This document shows, in pieces, positions 1 to 12,634 of a stretch of DNA of 64,000 nt. The stretch is taken from assembly GCF_905220565.1 (NCBI RefSeq), contig NC_059419.1, forward strand, positions 5,456,001 to 5,520,000, in the 5' to 3' direction. This stretch comes from Melitaea cinxia (taxonomy: Eukaryota; Arthropoda; Insecta; Lepidoptera; Nymphalidae). Positions within the stretch are counted from its first letter, which is position 1. Each line of letters starts with the position of its first letter. The translations under genes and the position numbers were made by a program. The notes below the pieces were generated by a model, which was not told where the DNA came from, did no database searches, and saw only the letters and a list, made by a program, of their open reading frames with translations.

Positions 1-787
1 TTTAACGATTGACTAACGAGTTCTATTTTCTAAGAGCCAATTTCAGTAATTATTTCGATATGTGTAGGTAAATGAACTTTTAACGTTATATTTTATATTT
101 ATTTTAAGTAATCGTATTTCGCCTCGCATTAAAACCATTTCAAAAGAATTTTCACGTTTCATATTTCTTTAGGCACGTGCTAGTTATTTTACGAAACATA
201 AAATTCTTTTTAAGGTCTTGACAAGCTCAGAAACGTTTATCCGGGTTTTAATACCGCTTTTTTATTACGACCGATATTTCCAACTCATTGTATACAACAA
301 TAGCTTAAGCACTTGTAAGGGCGCTTTTCTGTAAATGAACGTTTTGTTTCGCTTGTTTATTTTCCTGTGGAAAAATATTTCTTTCAAATCAATGAGTTTT
401 AATAAACGCAAAAAAAAAATGTAAAATTAAATTATATATATCGAAATACATGTCAGTGCTCAGACTTATTGTACCTTTCCCAGAATTTTTTTTATGACCA
501 AACTATATCTACCGCGCAGTCTCATCCGGTGCTTTTCAGATTTGCGTGCTCAGACGATTGTAACTTACCTAGAATAGATTTGATGACTAAGCTAGATCTC
601 CCGCGCCGTTTCATCCGATGCTTTTCACATTTGTTAGCGTAAATTATTGCTTCATCATAAACAAACTAACACATTTAATTTTACTGATTCGGGTAAGTTA
701 TTACTTAGAATATTGCAAATATAGATTATGTAGGAAACTTCCGAAAAAAAAAAAATGAAATAGAAGAAGCTATATCGTAAGAACTAT
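1..787. other. AT-rich DNA with a diverged 90-bp tandem duplication
   Basis: No gene is visible. Two diverged copies of a roughly 90-bp unit lie head to tail at 458-547 and 548-631. Both begin GCTCAGAC and both carry an ACCGCGC/CCCGCGC..TCATCCG core followed by GCTTTTCA. The rest is AT-rich with short poly-A runs. Confidence 0.5.
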
Positions 788-1022
788 TCACACAAACACC
801 TGTGACGAAAAAAATGAAGAACAATAGGTTAGCGTAGTATGGGCATGTAATGAGGAGGGATGAACGCCATGTTGGTAAAAGAATGTTAGGAATGTATGTC
901 GAAGGACGAGAGTGATCGGCAGACCAAAAAAGCGCTGAAGTGACGAATAATAGAGAGGAATGGAAGAGAAAAACATGTTGTACCGACCCTACATAAGTGG
1001 GGTAAGGGCAGGAAGATGGTGA
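788..1022 (+). pseudogene. RTE-clade LINE ORF2 C-terminal remnant
   Basis: Read on the plus strand, this stretch encodes the end of a retrotransposon reverse transcriptase. It contains NRLAWYGHVMRR-like, RHVGKRMLGM and VEGRRSDRQTKKALK-like segments, then a broken stretch, then EWKRKTCC-like codons. The pattern 'WYGHVMRR..VEGRR..RPKKRW' is typical of the RTE/BovB clade 3' end. Stops and an internal deletion break the frame, so it is a dead fragment. It was called from the conserved protein pattern only; the exact family is not known. Confidence 0.7.
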
Positions 1023-2349
1023 TATCGTAAGAACTATTCGATAATGAGTAGTCCATAGACACTCTTGGCAGTGACTTTAGTCTGTAGAGACTAGTAGACG
1101 GGCTCGATCCCGCCTCAGATATGAATGAATTTCCATCATCTATATAGATATTGAAAATGCATAATCAGTCGAATTTTGCAGGCATTATGCCTAGGGAACA
1201 GACTGTGTATGTGTATATATTTTAATAGTTTAAATCATATCGACACACAGCATTAAATACATTCCCTTGCGGCATTATCGTTATGATAATTCAAAGATGT
1301 AATTATTATTACAACAATGAGACGACTGTCGGCTTTCTAATTAAAAATTCATCGCCATAACGCACTTAGATCTGTAATTCTAATTTTGAGATTTATAATC
1401 GTTTTAAACAATATAATTATGTATTTTTTTGTACGTTATTTCTTCTTTAGAAACAGTTTTTAAATATATTAAGATATTTTTGGTTACATAAATCGTGTTT
1501 AAGATTTTTAAGCCTTAGTTCAGTCCTATTTTCGTATCCAAATGTAGCAATTATATGATTTATTCAGATGTTTTGATTAGTGTTTAAAAAAAGTTACGTG
1601 TATAGTAAAATGAAATAACAAAAGGTCGTCAATTGTAACTTAATGAATGTTAGTTTTATACATTAGGTAATGTGTATTTTATTATTAGTATACCTCTTGT
1701 ATTAGACTCAAGTCGATCTACGTATATATATATATATTTTGTATAATTGTGTATTTCATCTGAAATGTGTATGAACACTGTATGAACAATGTGTTGACAA
1801 GGTCCGTAAAGAGATGACTGGATAGCTCAGTTAATTTGTTGTCGGGTTCAAGGCTTTTTTTTTCGAAAGGACAATGTGTCATAGTATCTTATGTCTCGTA
1901 TCGGTGTAAAAGCAATCTCCAATTAATTATGTTCGTGTACAAATTTAACATCCAACCATCTCAATTGTGGCACTTTTCCCTCGGTACGTAATTTATTAAT
2001 AAGGCTCGCGTGTCTTGTCACCATTAATTAAATTACCAGCATACCTGCTGTCATTCGTTTAATTAAATATACATACAAATATAGAACTTATGGACATAGA
2101 CATAGATGTTACTATCTTGTACTCTTGTATCATTTGCTGTCATCATCGTACAGATGAAAACGAAAAGAAAACTGATCGTGAGATGTCAAAACTAAACAAA
2201 GATGCAATATGAGAATAACATGATAGCTGCAATTTAAGTTATAAAGTTGTTAGTAAAAGTGGAAATACCAATAATGGTTGAGACATATTTTATATTAATA
2301 AAATTCCATTACAATACGGAACTGTTTTTTGACTGTTAAAAATTTATTA
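1023..2349. other. AT-rich intergenic DNA, no gene seen
   Basis: No coding pattern is seen. A GGTTCGAT-like B-box remnant near 1,098 (GGGCTCGATCCCGCCTC) and another tRNA-like shred near 1,817-1,850 suggest old SINE debris. A short TA run lies near 1,722. Confidence 0.4.
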
Positions 2350-2595
2350 GTCTATTAGCTGTGCCCGCAATTTAATCGGCGTGGAATTTAACAAAAAAGT
2401 TGTTTGCCATTATAAAATAAAAAAAAATCTAAAATAAAAGTAGCTTAAGTTACTCCTTATTACACCAGCTGTCTACCAGTGAAAGTCCCATAAAAGCGGT
2501 CCAGCTGTTTCAGAGATTAGCCGGAACAAACAAACAAACAGACACAAAAATTGTAAAAAAAAATGTATATGTACCGTGTACATCCATATACGTTT
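2350..2595 (+). repeat. RTE-type LINE 3' tail
   Basis: This stretch contains TACTCCTTATTA, 'CCAGTGAAAGTCCC', 'AGCTGTTTCAGAGATTAGCC' and a CAAA/CAGACA run, ending in a terminal ACCGTGTACATCC motif. The same order of blocks recurs at 10,020-10,265, so the two are dispersed copies of one element. The layout matches lepidopteran RTE-like 3' ends. Confidence 0.65.
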
Positions 2596-2636
2596 AGTAA
2601 AACACTTCAATTTTATTTGTCTAGATTAATTAATAG

Positions 2637-2957
2637 AATATACTCGTACCAGAATAGAACAGAATAGAATGGAGTAGAAAGGAATAGAGTAGAATAGAAC
2701 GGAATTGAACAGAATAGAACGAATAGAGAGTAGAGTAGTTTTGAGTAGATTCTAGTATTATCGAATAGAATCGGACAGAATCTAATAGAAAATGGAAGAG
2801 AATCGAATAGCTAATCGAATAAAATCGAGTCATGCAGAGTCGAGTAGAGTAGAATCGAGTAAAATCGAATCGAGCAGAGTCGAGTAGAGTAGCGAGTAAA
2901 TTCGAGTGGAATCGAATAGAATCGAATAGAAGCGATTAGAAAATCGAATAGAAGATA
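2637..2957. repeat. Degenerate AGAAT/GAGTA pentanucleotide satellite
   Basis: About 320 bp of imperfect AGAATAGAAT, GAGTAGAGTA and AATCGAATAG words with 5-bp periodicity. Long open frames on the minus strand here are low-complexity artefacts rich in Ser, Tyr and Phe. Confidence 0.9.
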
Positions 2958-3465
2958 CGCATTTTACTTATATAAGTTGTTTACTTGCTAATACGTTTCG
3001 ATTTAAAAAAATGATTTTTAAACCCTTATTAAAGAGGATGTATTATTAGTTAGTTGATAAAATTATATTTAGAACAAAACGAATTAAAACAGTGTCCAGT
3101 CATCAAGCCGATACTGTTATCAATGCAGTTTCCGTTAAAATACTATACAATGTGTAACATTTCTAGTACGCAGATGCAATGTATGAAAACAAAAACATCT
3201 CAGCTTAACTTTTTTATTATTCTATTTTAATTACAGAATACGAAATTTAGGTGCCTTTTTTAATATTTACCTACTTGCTGACCCGGCTAAGTTCGTACCA
3301 TCGTATTTATTTATTTTCCCTTGAATATATCTTTATTTTTTTATTTTTCTCATGTAACCTTGTCCTAGCAATAATAAATACAAAGATTTTTTCAATTTGT
3401 TACAGTACTTTGATAATTAAGACTATTGTTATGCTCGTACATATATTTTGACGATACATCTTATA
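2958..3465. other. AT-rich DNA, no gene seen
   Basis: No repeat family or coding pattern is recognised. Confidence 0.3.
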
Positions 3466-3662
3466 ATATATAAAATTCTTGTGTCGCGGTGTTTTTTGCC
3501 AATCTCCTCCGAAACGGCTGGACCAATTTTTATGAAATTTTGTGTGCATATCAGGTAGGTCTGAGAATCGGCCCACATATTTACTATCCCTAGGTTACAA
3601 GGGTGGGATTAAGCTGGCTAATAATATATATGGCAAAACAACGTTTGCTGGGTCAGCTAGTT
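3466..3662. repeat. Dispersed repeat ending GGGTCAGCTAG
   Basis: It begins near TATAAAATTCTTGTGTCGCG, contains GGTAGGTCTGAGAATCGGCC, and ends CAAAACAACGTTTGCTGGGTCAGCTAG. A second copy lies at 17,316-17,519. The CTAG terminus followed by T resembles a Helitron 3' end, but no subterminal hairpin was proven, so the class is open. Confidence 0.6.
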
Positions 3663-4624
3663 TTTATATAGATTATTATTATTAGACGAATTACTTCATT
3701 ATTCTTATGTTTTTACACTGTTTAATTTAAAAGTTCTATCCCAGTGACATATGTAAACTTTTTTGCTTCCGTATAAATTAATATTCTACACTTGTAAATA
3801 AGACTAACTACTATTAGAAATAAAATGTATGAACCATCTAAACATTGTTGCAATACGAACAATATAATTTCTCATACAACAAAAGGTTCGTTCATATGAA
3901 TACATCAAGTGGCACTAATTATTACCGATACAGTACATTACAAGAGGTCGTTGAGGTTGTAAATACTGACTATTGTGATCATAGTTAATGTATATTACAT
4001 ACAGATTGAGAAAATAAACTACATGATTGATATACTTGTAAAATATTTAGATTGCATACAAAATAGAATTTTTTGTTCTTTAACGATCTAAAACTACTGA
4101 TTTTTTATTAATTTTCAAATCATAGGTGATGAATAATATATTGAGGAAAGCTTTATATGTGTACGAGACGTAAAGAAAAAAGTTGGCATATTTAATAGAA
4201 GATTGGTCCATAACGAGCAATTCCTTTTAAATTTTACAGATATTAAATTTCAGTTTTTATATCTTTCAACTTAGGAAATTACATTTATGTATACATTAAC
4301 CCTAGTTTAATACACTATACTAATACTCTTGTCCGTCTTAATAGTTTTTGCTACATGCATGTCTTTTATTCTGCTTTGCCCAGAAGACATTATTGTACAT
4401 GTTGCTATAGTGCAAAAAAGTGTGTTGTTGTCCGCCATCGCAAAGGGAGGATCCTCCGACCAAACGGGAGTTGTGTCTGGTGGGCTACCGCCTCCACGGT
4501 TGTTGTCAGGTTCTTGTATATACGTTCAATTGCTCTGATAACTTCGATAGCGCGATGTAGGATACGTCAGTTTTCTCTAGTTTTATATGTCGCGAGATAT
4601 GAAAATAATACATATGTAAGTACA
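3663..4624. other. AT-rich DNA, no gene seen
   Basis: No convincing coding exon is seen. The GC-richer patch 4,430-4,560 may be an older repeat. Confidence 0.3.
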
Positions 4625-4720
4625 AATATTACACCCAGACTTGGGCGGGAATCGAACCAACAGCCCGCGGAGCAGTAAGCAGGGTCACTACAAACTGCAC
4701 CAACGGACTAGTCAATACAA
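4625..4720 (-). repeat. tRNA-derived SINE, minus strand
   Basis: The reverse complement reads as a tRNA-like head (CCGTTGGTGCAGTTTGTAGT, then GGTTCGATTCCCGCC, then AGTCTGGGTGT). This is the same family as the plus-strand copies at 34,441 and 54,412. Confidence 0.75.
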
Positions 4721-6069
4721 TTATTAAGTTTTTCAAAAAAAAAAAAAAGTTTCAACAGAATCACTTTCTACGAGTCCAATAAAACTTCTGGTGAAAAGTA
4801 GGTACTAAATCGACTGGCGATGGCGCCAGAGAATGGACCCACATTTTTACTTAATATCCTTAGCGATATTATAAACAATAATTATACTGACTCACTTTCC
4901 TAAAGTGAGCGCAATTTTTTATACTTAATTAAACAAAAAAAAAAAAAGAATACTTTTAATTTTTTTACACCGTGAGATTATGTGAAAAACTCACTTTCGT
5001 TTATAAATTATTAAGTCAGATATCATTAGGAAATTTAATTTAATTGTATAATCTTTTTCTTCATATTTACACATTACATACATACATATTTTACTTACTA
5101 ATCAATTTGCGATTTATTCAAAGTGTCAAGTTATGTTAAATCGCAGCGCAATCACTGATTGAAATCCGATGCCTTGCATGCTTTCTGAATAATGACTTCG
5201 TGAGCATTGTTGAATGTTGACATCATTTTTGTGCTACCTTTTGTTAAAAATACAAAATTCTTTCGTTTCCATCATCATATCCTGTCTAGACTTTAATTTT
5301 TATAAATTATAAATATCGTGTTTTTTTTTTTTTAATTTGTCGCAATAGTGGATAAAGTAGTTAAACTTTAATAAAAATAAGTAAAAATATTTAGATATAA
5401 AATCACTGTTGATTGCAAGGCTTTTTAAATTAAATTATAAAATTAATTTAATTATTGCTCATATCGCATTACTTTTGATGCTTATAAGAAAATATAGATT
5501 TACTGAATACGGAAGTTACAAATTCCTTTTTTTTTTCAATTATAATTAGAAGCTACGTTACCCAGAAGTATAATAGGCTGTAAAATATCATGAATATAAA
5601 CTTTCTATCAGTGTATGTCGTCTGATTACAGGTTAATTTCAAAAGCGTCTATAAAATTTACATTGAAATGCAAATATGTAGTTTATTTAGACCGAGAACA
5701 TTCTTCGAACAAATCCGTGGCAACCGTCAGATTCTACATTGATTTAAATACCGTGCGAACCTTTCGTGCGCCGCGCCGCGCTCATACACCATACATAGGT
5801 TTACCGCTCGATTCCCATGCTCTGTTTCTCAACATATATTATTGTACGTTAATCATCGTGACCTGACCTTTGATGGATGTACGGATCTCGTACGTTTAAT
5901 AGAATGAACGAAATTTTACCAATAATTTGATTTTAAACTTTATTATATGCATATGCTACAATAATTACTTTCAATGAGCCGTTTAATTTCGAACACATCC
6001 AAATTTCGAAATAACTTACAAGCATAAAGAACGTTAAAAAAACGTAAAAGGTACAACTAAAAATTATAG
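4721..6069. other. AT-rich DNA, no gene seen
   Basis: Poly-A/T runs and no recognisable feature. Confidence 0.3.
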
Positions 6070-6240
6070 TCAGTCGTAACAGGCAACAGGTCTTTTGTCA
6101 TATCTGTTTAAAGGATCAGAGCTGTTTCGTGTCACCTCGAGAGTACTTGAAGATAATCGCCAACCTTCAGTCTCTCGACCTGGCGACAATGGGCCGTCTC
6201 GTATAAATACTGCTTTTGTTAAAAACAATTTACCTCCGAC
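6070..6240 (-). other. GC-richer open stretch of unknown origin
   Basis: The minus strand reads open for about 57 codons (FIRDGPLSPGRETEGW.. to ..RYDKRPVACYD, then stop), with a composition unlike the flanks. I do not recognise it. It could be a remnant of an element or a stray exon. No start or splice signal supports a gene. Confidence 0.25.
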
Positions 6241-6374
6241 TTTCCGCAATATATAAGAGTAATATCTTAAGAAATATTGAATTGCAGTATAGATTTGCTG
6301 CATATAATAATTTATAAGTGTCCTATTTATTGATGTATTAATAAGTTTATTTATATTAAGAAACAACCTGAACC

Positions 6375-6560
6375 TCTCGGTTTTACGCGTTTAATTTTCA
6401 ACCCCGTGGGAATGTCGGGGTGAAAAGTAGCCTATGTGTTATTTTGGACTTCCAGCTCTCTACGTACGCGTGTTCGTTACAATCAGTTTAGTAGTTTTGC
6501 ATGAAAGTGTAACAAACATCCATCGATCCTCACAAACTTTTGTATTTATAATATTAAGCA
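6375..6560 (+). repeat. LINE 3'-end remnant
   Basis: Contains 'GGGGTGAAAAGTAGCCTATG', 'CAGTTTAGTAGTTTTGCATG' and 'GTAACAAACATCCATC'. These blocks are common in the 3' region of lepidopteran LINE copies. They are recognised by pattern; the family is not named. Confidence 0.55.
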
Positions 6561-6654
6561 GAATGATAAATAAACTCGTTTTTGTGTGTTGTATAAATTG
6601 TTTTTCTTTTTTATTAGTATATTATATAATTTTGTTTGCTCGCAAATGAAAAAA

Positions 6655-7083
6655 AACCGACTTCAATTACATCGACAAGTATACAACGTAGGTAGACGAA
6701 AAAATAGTCAAGTAAATATACGTTATCAAAGATTACTCAAAAAGTTATAATCAGATCTCGATGAAATTTAAATGTGGCTACGTGATAAACATTAGCTTTC
6801 GATTAAATTAAAAATCATCAAAATCGGTATATCCAGTAAAAAGTTATGCGGTATAATACATCGTAGGTCGACGAAAAAATAGTCAAGTAAAAACGCATTA
6901 TTAGATATAACTCGAAAAGTAGTTGTTAGATCTCAAATAAATTTAAATGGGACCAAATGACACAAACTTTCGATTAAAAAATTTTTTGTCGAAATTGGTC
7001 CACCCAGTCAAAAGTTCTGAAGTAACATACATTTAAAAAAAATACAGTCGAATTGAGAACCTCCTCCTTTTTGGAAGTCAGCT
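6655..7083 (-). mobile_element. AACCGACTTC inverted-repeat element, short copy
   Basis: The left end AACCGACTTC (6,655) faces a degenerate GAAGTCAGCT (7,074-7,083). The interior holds AACGTAGGTAGACGAAAAAA, blocks of 'AAAAGTTATGC'-type sequence, and AATTGAGAACCTCCTCC near the right end. It is the same family as 63,274-63,995 but inverted. No coding capacity, so non-autonomous. Confidence 0.7.
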
Positions 7084-8574
7084 AAAAACAATACAGTTTA
7101 CAATAGGTTATGACGCAATAAGACAAGATAAAAATATAATTAATTCATATATTCAGGGTAATATCCTAATTATTATGTATGACCGCAGTCATTTTCATAA
7201 TAAACACAAAATAAACACACATGTACATTATTTCTTTTAATCATGCTATAATTTTTATTAAAATACAATACTGCAGAATAAAACCGTTAAATATATTATG
7301 TTTTTATTCATACTTTTAAAATGAACTAAAACGCGGTTAAAATGAGTACAAATCAAAGTAAATTAGTCATTTAATTACCAGTTGTAGGTCAAAGGCCGGT
7401 ACGCTTCTAATGGCCAATGTTATTATAGTAAATGATAGCGTTGTTTTCTGATGAAGATTTTCTCGTACAACTCAGATGTACAGACAGGCCTACATACATG
7501 AATCATTATAATACTTAATATTTAAAACTTTAATTTTTTTTTCGGTTGAGCCTCGGTAATTTTTTTTTTTGAATTAATGTATGCTGAGCGACTTTCTGAT
7601 ACCGTTAACATCGTCCGTCCGTTCACGCAATAATTCTGCTTGTATTGTTTAACAGACGTTTTTCTGCTTTTGAAATTAAAAGATTATAATAGGCGCAGTT
7701 AATTATTAAGATCCGATAAAGGCTGGGTTGTTACTTAATCATCATAAAATCCGCTGTATTTCATTCTTTATGATTTTATTATTTTATACGTGATAAATCA
7801 CAGTGTAATTAGTGTTAATGGAATGATCATTTAGCAAATGCAATTACTAAATAAATCTTTGAATCTACATGTGTTTAATGACTTGTCAAATAAGCAACTA
7901 CGAGTATTTCTTGTAACTGTATTACCACCTTCGACTTCGATTCTTATAATTAAATTTACCGTTAAGGACGCTATCACATTTTTCTACAAATATCAGTGTT
8001 TTTCACGTACCATTTTAATTAATTAGGAGTCACCCTGAGAGGATATCTTGGTTTCAAATGAAAGATAATATATTCATCTCCGAGTGAGACCATAAATATT
8101 CTATAGCCCCATACAAACTTTTCACACAAATACAGTTTAACCATCACAGAAATCGCAAAAAATTAAAAAAAGACGGGTCTGAATTGGAACCATTATAGCC
8201 TAAATACACTGCACTAAGAAAAATAAATACACTAAGAAATTGTTGCTTATTTAGTCCTCTATGCGTAGCGCTAGATATTTTATATAAAAATAAATAATAT
8301 TTCCATTTATGAGAAAAATAAGAAACGCTCTCAAATTTCTTCATACATTTTTTACAAGTGAACCATCGTCGTTCGTCATTCCGCGCCGAAACGCGCTCAT
8401 GGAAGCACGGCTGTATCGCTTCAGCGCAAGTAATAATTACGTAAAAAATTAGTTTTTTGAGTGTACTGTGCTTGGACGAAATTGATACTTCACAATCGAT
8501 TGTCTTTGCTATGCATCTGGTTTATATATAATAATCAATAATAATAAGTAATCTTTACAATTTGTCTTCTTTTC
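7084..8574. other. AT-rich DNA, no gene seen
   Basis: No recognisable feature; short open frames look random. Confidence 0.3.
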
Positions 8575-9345
<771 letters not shown>

Positions 9346-9369
9346 ACCTTTTGCTGTTTGACGACCGCT

Positions 9370-9595
9370 TTGATATAATGGTGCATGTGCCGCGTCGGCG
9401 GCGCCTAAACACTGACGGTCGCGGGTTAAATTCCCGCTTGGAGTGGATTTTTATGTTTATACAAATATTTATTTTCAGTCTAGTTGTTAATCCTTGTGGT
9501 TCTCCCAACCTAGCCTCGGAGAACACGCTAGGCTGTCAGTCCCGGTTGTTATTACGTGCACCTGATAGCGAACTTTACTCATAGTATGTCGACGC
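9370..9595 (+). repeat. Lepidopteran SINE, near full length
   Basis: The head has GTCGCGGGTTAAATTCCCGC (B-box like). The body has TTGTGGTTCTCCCAACCTAG and CTAGGCTGTCAGTCCCGG, with a tail CACCTGATAGCG. The body is shared with 26,870-26,960 and, inverted, with 46,540-46,640. Confidence 0.75.
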
Positions 9596-9792
9596 GTTAG
9601 CGCAGCGGTCACAGCACTGGCTGTTGCGCTGGCGTTAGTGGGTTCAATCTCCGCGCAGGACAGACATTTGTATTGGCCATATAAGATGTTTGTCATGATC
9701 TGGGTGTTTGTGCTTGTGTATTGCGTATGTTTCCGGACCCCCGACACAAGAGAAAAAGCATCCTTGTTAGGTCTACCCATCACTAAAAATTG
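9588..9792 (+). repeat. tRNA-derived SINE
   Basis: A second tRNA-like head (GCGTTAGCGCAGCGGTCACA, then GTGGGTTCAATCTCCGCGC) is followed by GGCCATATAAGATGTTTGTC. It is related, inverted, to the copy at 41,390-41,605. Confidence 0.75.
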
Positions 9793-9987
9793 TAAAATAA
9801 AATAATTTTTAACAAAAAAAAACCGACTTCTAATAGGAAACTAAAAAGTGAAAAATAAACTTACTTAGTACAAACTAATTCGTATTTTGATTTAGTTAAT
9901 CAGAAATGATTAAATAAATGTTTTATAATATTGAAGAAGTTTCCTGTTTGAAGTCGGTTTTTTTTGTTAAAAATTATTTTATTTTAA
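9793..9987. mobile_element. Foldback MITE with 37-bp perfect arms
   Basis: The left arm 9,794-9,830 and right arm 9,950-9,986 are perfect inverted complements, each containing AACCGACTTC next to an A9/T9 run. Pairing continues imperfectly inward to about 49 bp per arm (GGAAACT/AGTTTCC). The spacer is about 100 bp and non-coding. It shares the AACCGACTTC motif with the larger family. Confidence 0.85.
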
Positions 9988-10019
9988 ATTTACATTCATC
10001 ATCATCATCATTGTTCCGT

Positions 10020-10265
10020 TTGCAGAGTTATAAAATAAATAAATTTCTAAAATAGAAGCAGCCTATGTTACTCCTTATTGCATAAGATATATCCCAGTGA
10101 AAGTACCGTCAAAATCGGTCCACCCGTTTCAGAGATTAGCCGGAACATACCGACAGACAGACAGACAAAAATTGGAAAAATGTTATTTTGGTATATGGAC
10201 CGTGTATACATCCGCATGCATTTAGTAAAAAGCAGTATTTTAATATAACTAAAGGACACTCCAAT
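10020..10265 (+). repeat. RTE-type LINE 3' tail, second copy
   Basis: Shares the block order of 2,350-2,595: TACTCCTTATTGCATAAG, CCAGTGAAAGTACC, CGTTTCAGAGATTAGCCGG, (CAGA)n and ACCGTGTATACATCC. Confidence 0.7.
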
Positions 10266-10949
10266 TTTATTTATTTGTATAGATTGTTTACGTAAAATAT
10301 GTTATGTTTATATTATTATAATATTAAAACTATAATAATATAACTTAAAATTGTATGTGATTTTGAATTATAAAAATAAGCGTATTATTATCTATTATAT
10401 TTTATTGTATAGTACGACGAACGAGTAGTAGATACCCTGACGCCTTAAGACATCGTCATACACAGAGTAGGGGAGAGGTTCCGTGAATAGTAGGTACTTA
10501 GTAACAGTTACCAAGTTCGACTTTAAACTTACAACTAAATTTACTAATCAATACCAGTAAAATTAAAAATTAATACTTTCAAGTACCAAGATTAGTTACG
10601 TCGGTACAAAATCGAGCAGATAGCGGTATCAATGTGTGCGTACGCGTAATGTTATTGTGTTGCGATTTAAATACCTAAACTTGAGCGAGTGAAAAATGTG
10701 ATAGCGTCCTTAAGATGACGTTATTAAAGGATATGAATAATGTCCCTCGTGATCCACTTAGCTGCGTCCGGTGTCGCAGGTAGCGATATCCGTTTCTCTA
10801 TTGGTTCACCCCTGACCTAGCTAATAGTATTATTGTAGCAATCTCTTAAATAAACAATTCTATCAAGTATTAAAAGATACTGTATTCTACTATAAATATT
10901 TAACTTCTACGTAAAAGACTTCTATGTTTGGAGTATTGTTCGCCATGAT
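10266..10949. other. AT-rich DNA, no gene seen
   Basis: No recognisable feature. Confidence 0.3.
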
Positions 10950-11215
10950 ACTTGGATGCAAACGGCAAGGTAGGCTCATCTAATGATAAGCGATTACCGT
11001 AGCTCATAGAGTTCTGCATCACCAGAAGCATCATAAGCGCGTTGCCGATCCTATCCCCGATTCCCCCCAGGAGCTCGTAACCTTACTCAACAACATGAAC
11101 CCAACACTGCTTGAAAACAATATTATTTGGCTGATAATCTTCTGTAAGGTCGAGGTACTACCGCAGTCGGGCTGCTACATATTTTAAGCAGGAAATTTCC
11201 TGCTTAGTTAAAGAT
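10950..11215 (+). repeat. Dispersed repeat family 'CGATTACCGTAGCC', copy 1
   Basis: Contains GATAAGCGATTACCGTAGCT, GCGTTGCCGATCC, CCAACACTGCTTGAAAACAA, GTCGAGGTACTACCGC and GCAGGAAATTTCCTGC. Other copies are at 15,225 (inverted), 16,555, 19,800/20,940 (split) and 54,130. Non-coding, likely a SINE or MITE relic. Confidence 0.75.
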
Positions 11216-12333
11216 AGTTGGACGAAACAAAGCACTTGTAATTCACGTCCTCTGTTTATGACGTTCGTTGTTGTAATCCACTTTTTTGATGCTTGTAATC
11301 CTTCTAAATAGATAGAAATAGGGCATGATAAGATATCGCGTAATTCACTGTAATCTATATGATTTGTATGAGTCAGAGTAAATTTTAATATTATATTATG
11401 TTAATAATAATTTTAATGTTGTCTACTTGATATATTCATATATTGATACATTATAACTTTTCAAAGGTTAAGAAAAAAAATTTTTACTTGAATAATGTAA
11501 TTTCATTGGTAACGTGATTTTTACCTTTGTTAATTCGTAATATATCCAAGAAAAGTACCATTTACATATATTTTTATATATACAGTTGGATAGGTGATAG
11601 GAATAAATTAATGCATATACTATATACGAAAAAGAATCGGGCAAATAAAAATATTGGTTTCGGCACAAATAAGTTACCGATTGAACTTATTCTATATAAG
11701 ATCGTAATGTTACATACATACGGACATGTACAATGCAAAAATTAATCAATTAATGAAATAAACAAACATGAACGTACAAACAATAAACTATAAAGTAGAA
11801 ATACTGTAATTTTTCAAATTTATACAAGTTAGTAAATCCAAAAAATATTTTTAAATGTTATTTTCCTTGCAACCATTTTTTTTTGAATGTTAGTATTTTA
11901 TTTTTAATTTTATATTATATTTAAATGATCATTGGTAATATTAGAACATACACGAATAAAGAGTTAAATACACACAGCACTGAAAGACGCTTAATAAGCT
12001 TTGCAATATCGATTACACGATAAAAATTCTGATGATGTCATATATGACACATTTTACGTAATTCGTATTTATCAAACGGCAGTTGAACAAGCTTAAGATG
12101 GTAGTAAACGTACATAGAAACAATTTATACATTACACACTAAAGAAACTGACATACTTAGTCCTGACCGAAAATAATCGTAGGAACTGACCGCCGCCCGT
12201 TATATCCAACTGTTAATCGAAACCATTTAGGAAACATATCAACACGTACATACAGTTTATTATAATAATTTCAGCTGTTTATGTATTATATGACATACAC
12301 GTATGTGTGGTAGAACATCTCAAATTATAAAAA
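11216..12333. other. AT-rich DNA, no gene seen
   Basis: No recognisable feature. Confidence 0.3.
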
Positions 12334-12634
12334 AACTAGCTGACCCGGCGAACTTCGTATCGCCTAACACAAACTTTATCGTATGGTATTAAAGTTCAAA
12401 TTGACTTTTAAGTATTATCACAAATCTTTTGTATGGGAGTATAGAAAAGTGTTGTTTTTAGACTTTTTCAGGAAATTTAAATTTTTTTTTTTAGAATTTT
12501 TCTCTTCGTAAGAACCATCCTCGTACTTCAAGGAATATTTTAAAAAAATAATTAGCGAAATCGGTCCAACCGTTCTCGAGTTTTGCGCTTAGCAACACAT
12601 TCAGCGACTCATTTTTATATTATAGAAGATAATC
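12334..12634. repeat. Dispersed repeat 'CTAGCTGACCCGGCGAACTT'
   Basis: It begins ACTAGCTGACCCGGCGAACT and ends TTTTTATATTATAGAAGAT. A shorter copy with the same two ends is at 29,731-29,937. The start word is the reverse complement of the GGGTCAGCTAG end seen at 3,662 and 17,519, so all four may be one superfamily. Confidence 0.7.

Noticed and set aside
1801..1870. tRNA gene near 1.82 kb
   Set aside because: Only a GATAGCTCAGTTAA-like A box and a GGGTTCAAGG word are present; the stems do not fold.
2630..2833. Tyr/Ser/Phe-rich 67-residue frame
   Set aside because: Product of the AGAAT pentanucleotide satellite.
3466..3662. Firm Helitron call
   Set aside because: The CTAG end is suggestive but neither a clear TC start nor a subterminal hairpin could be shown.
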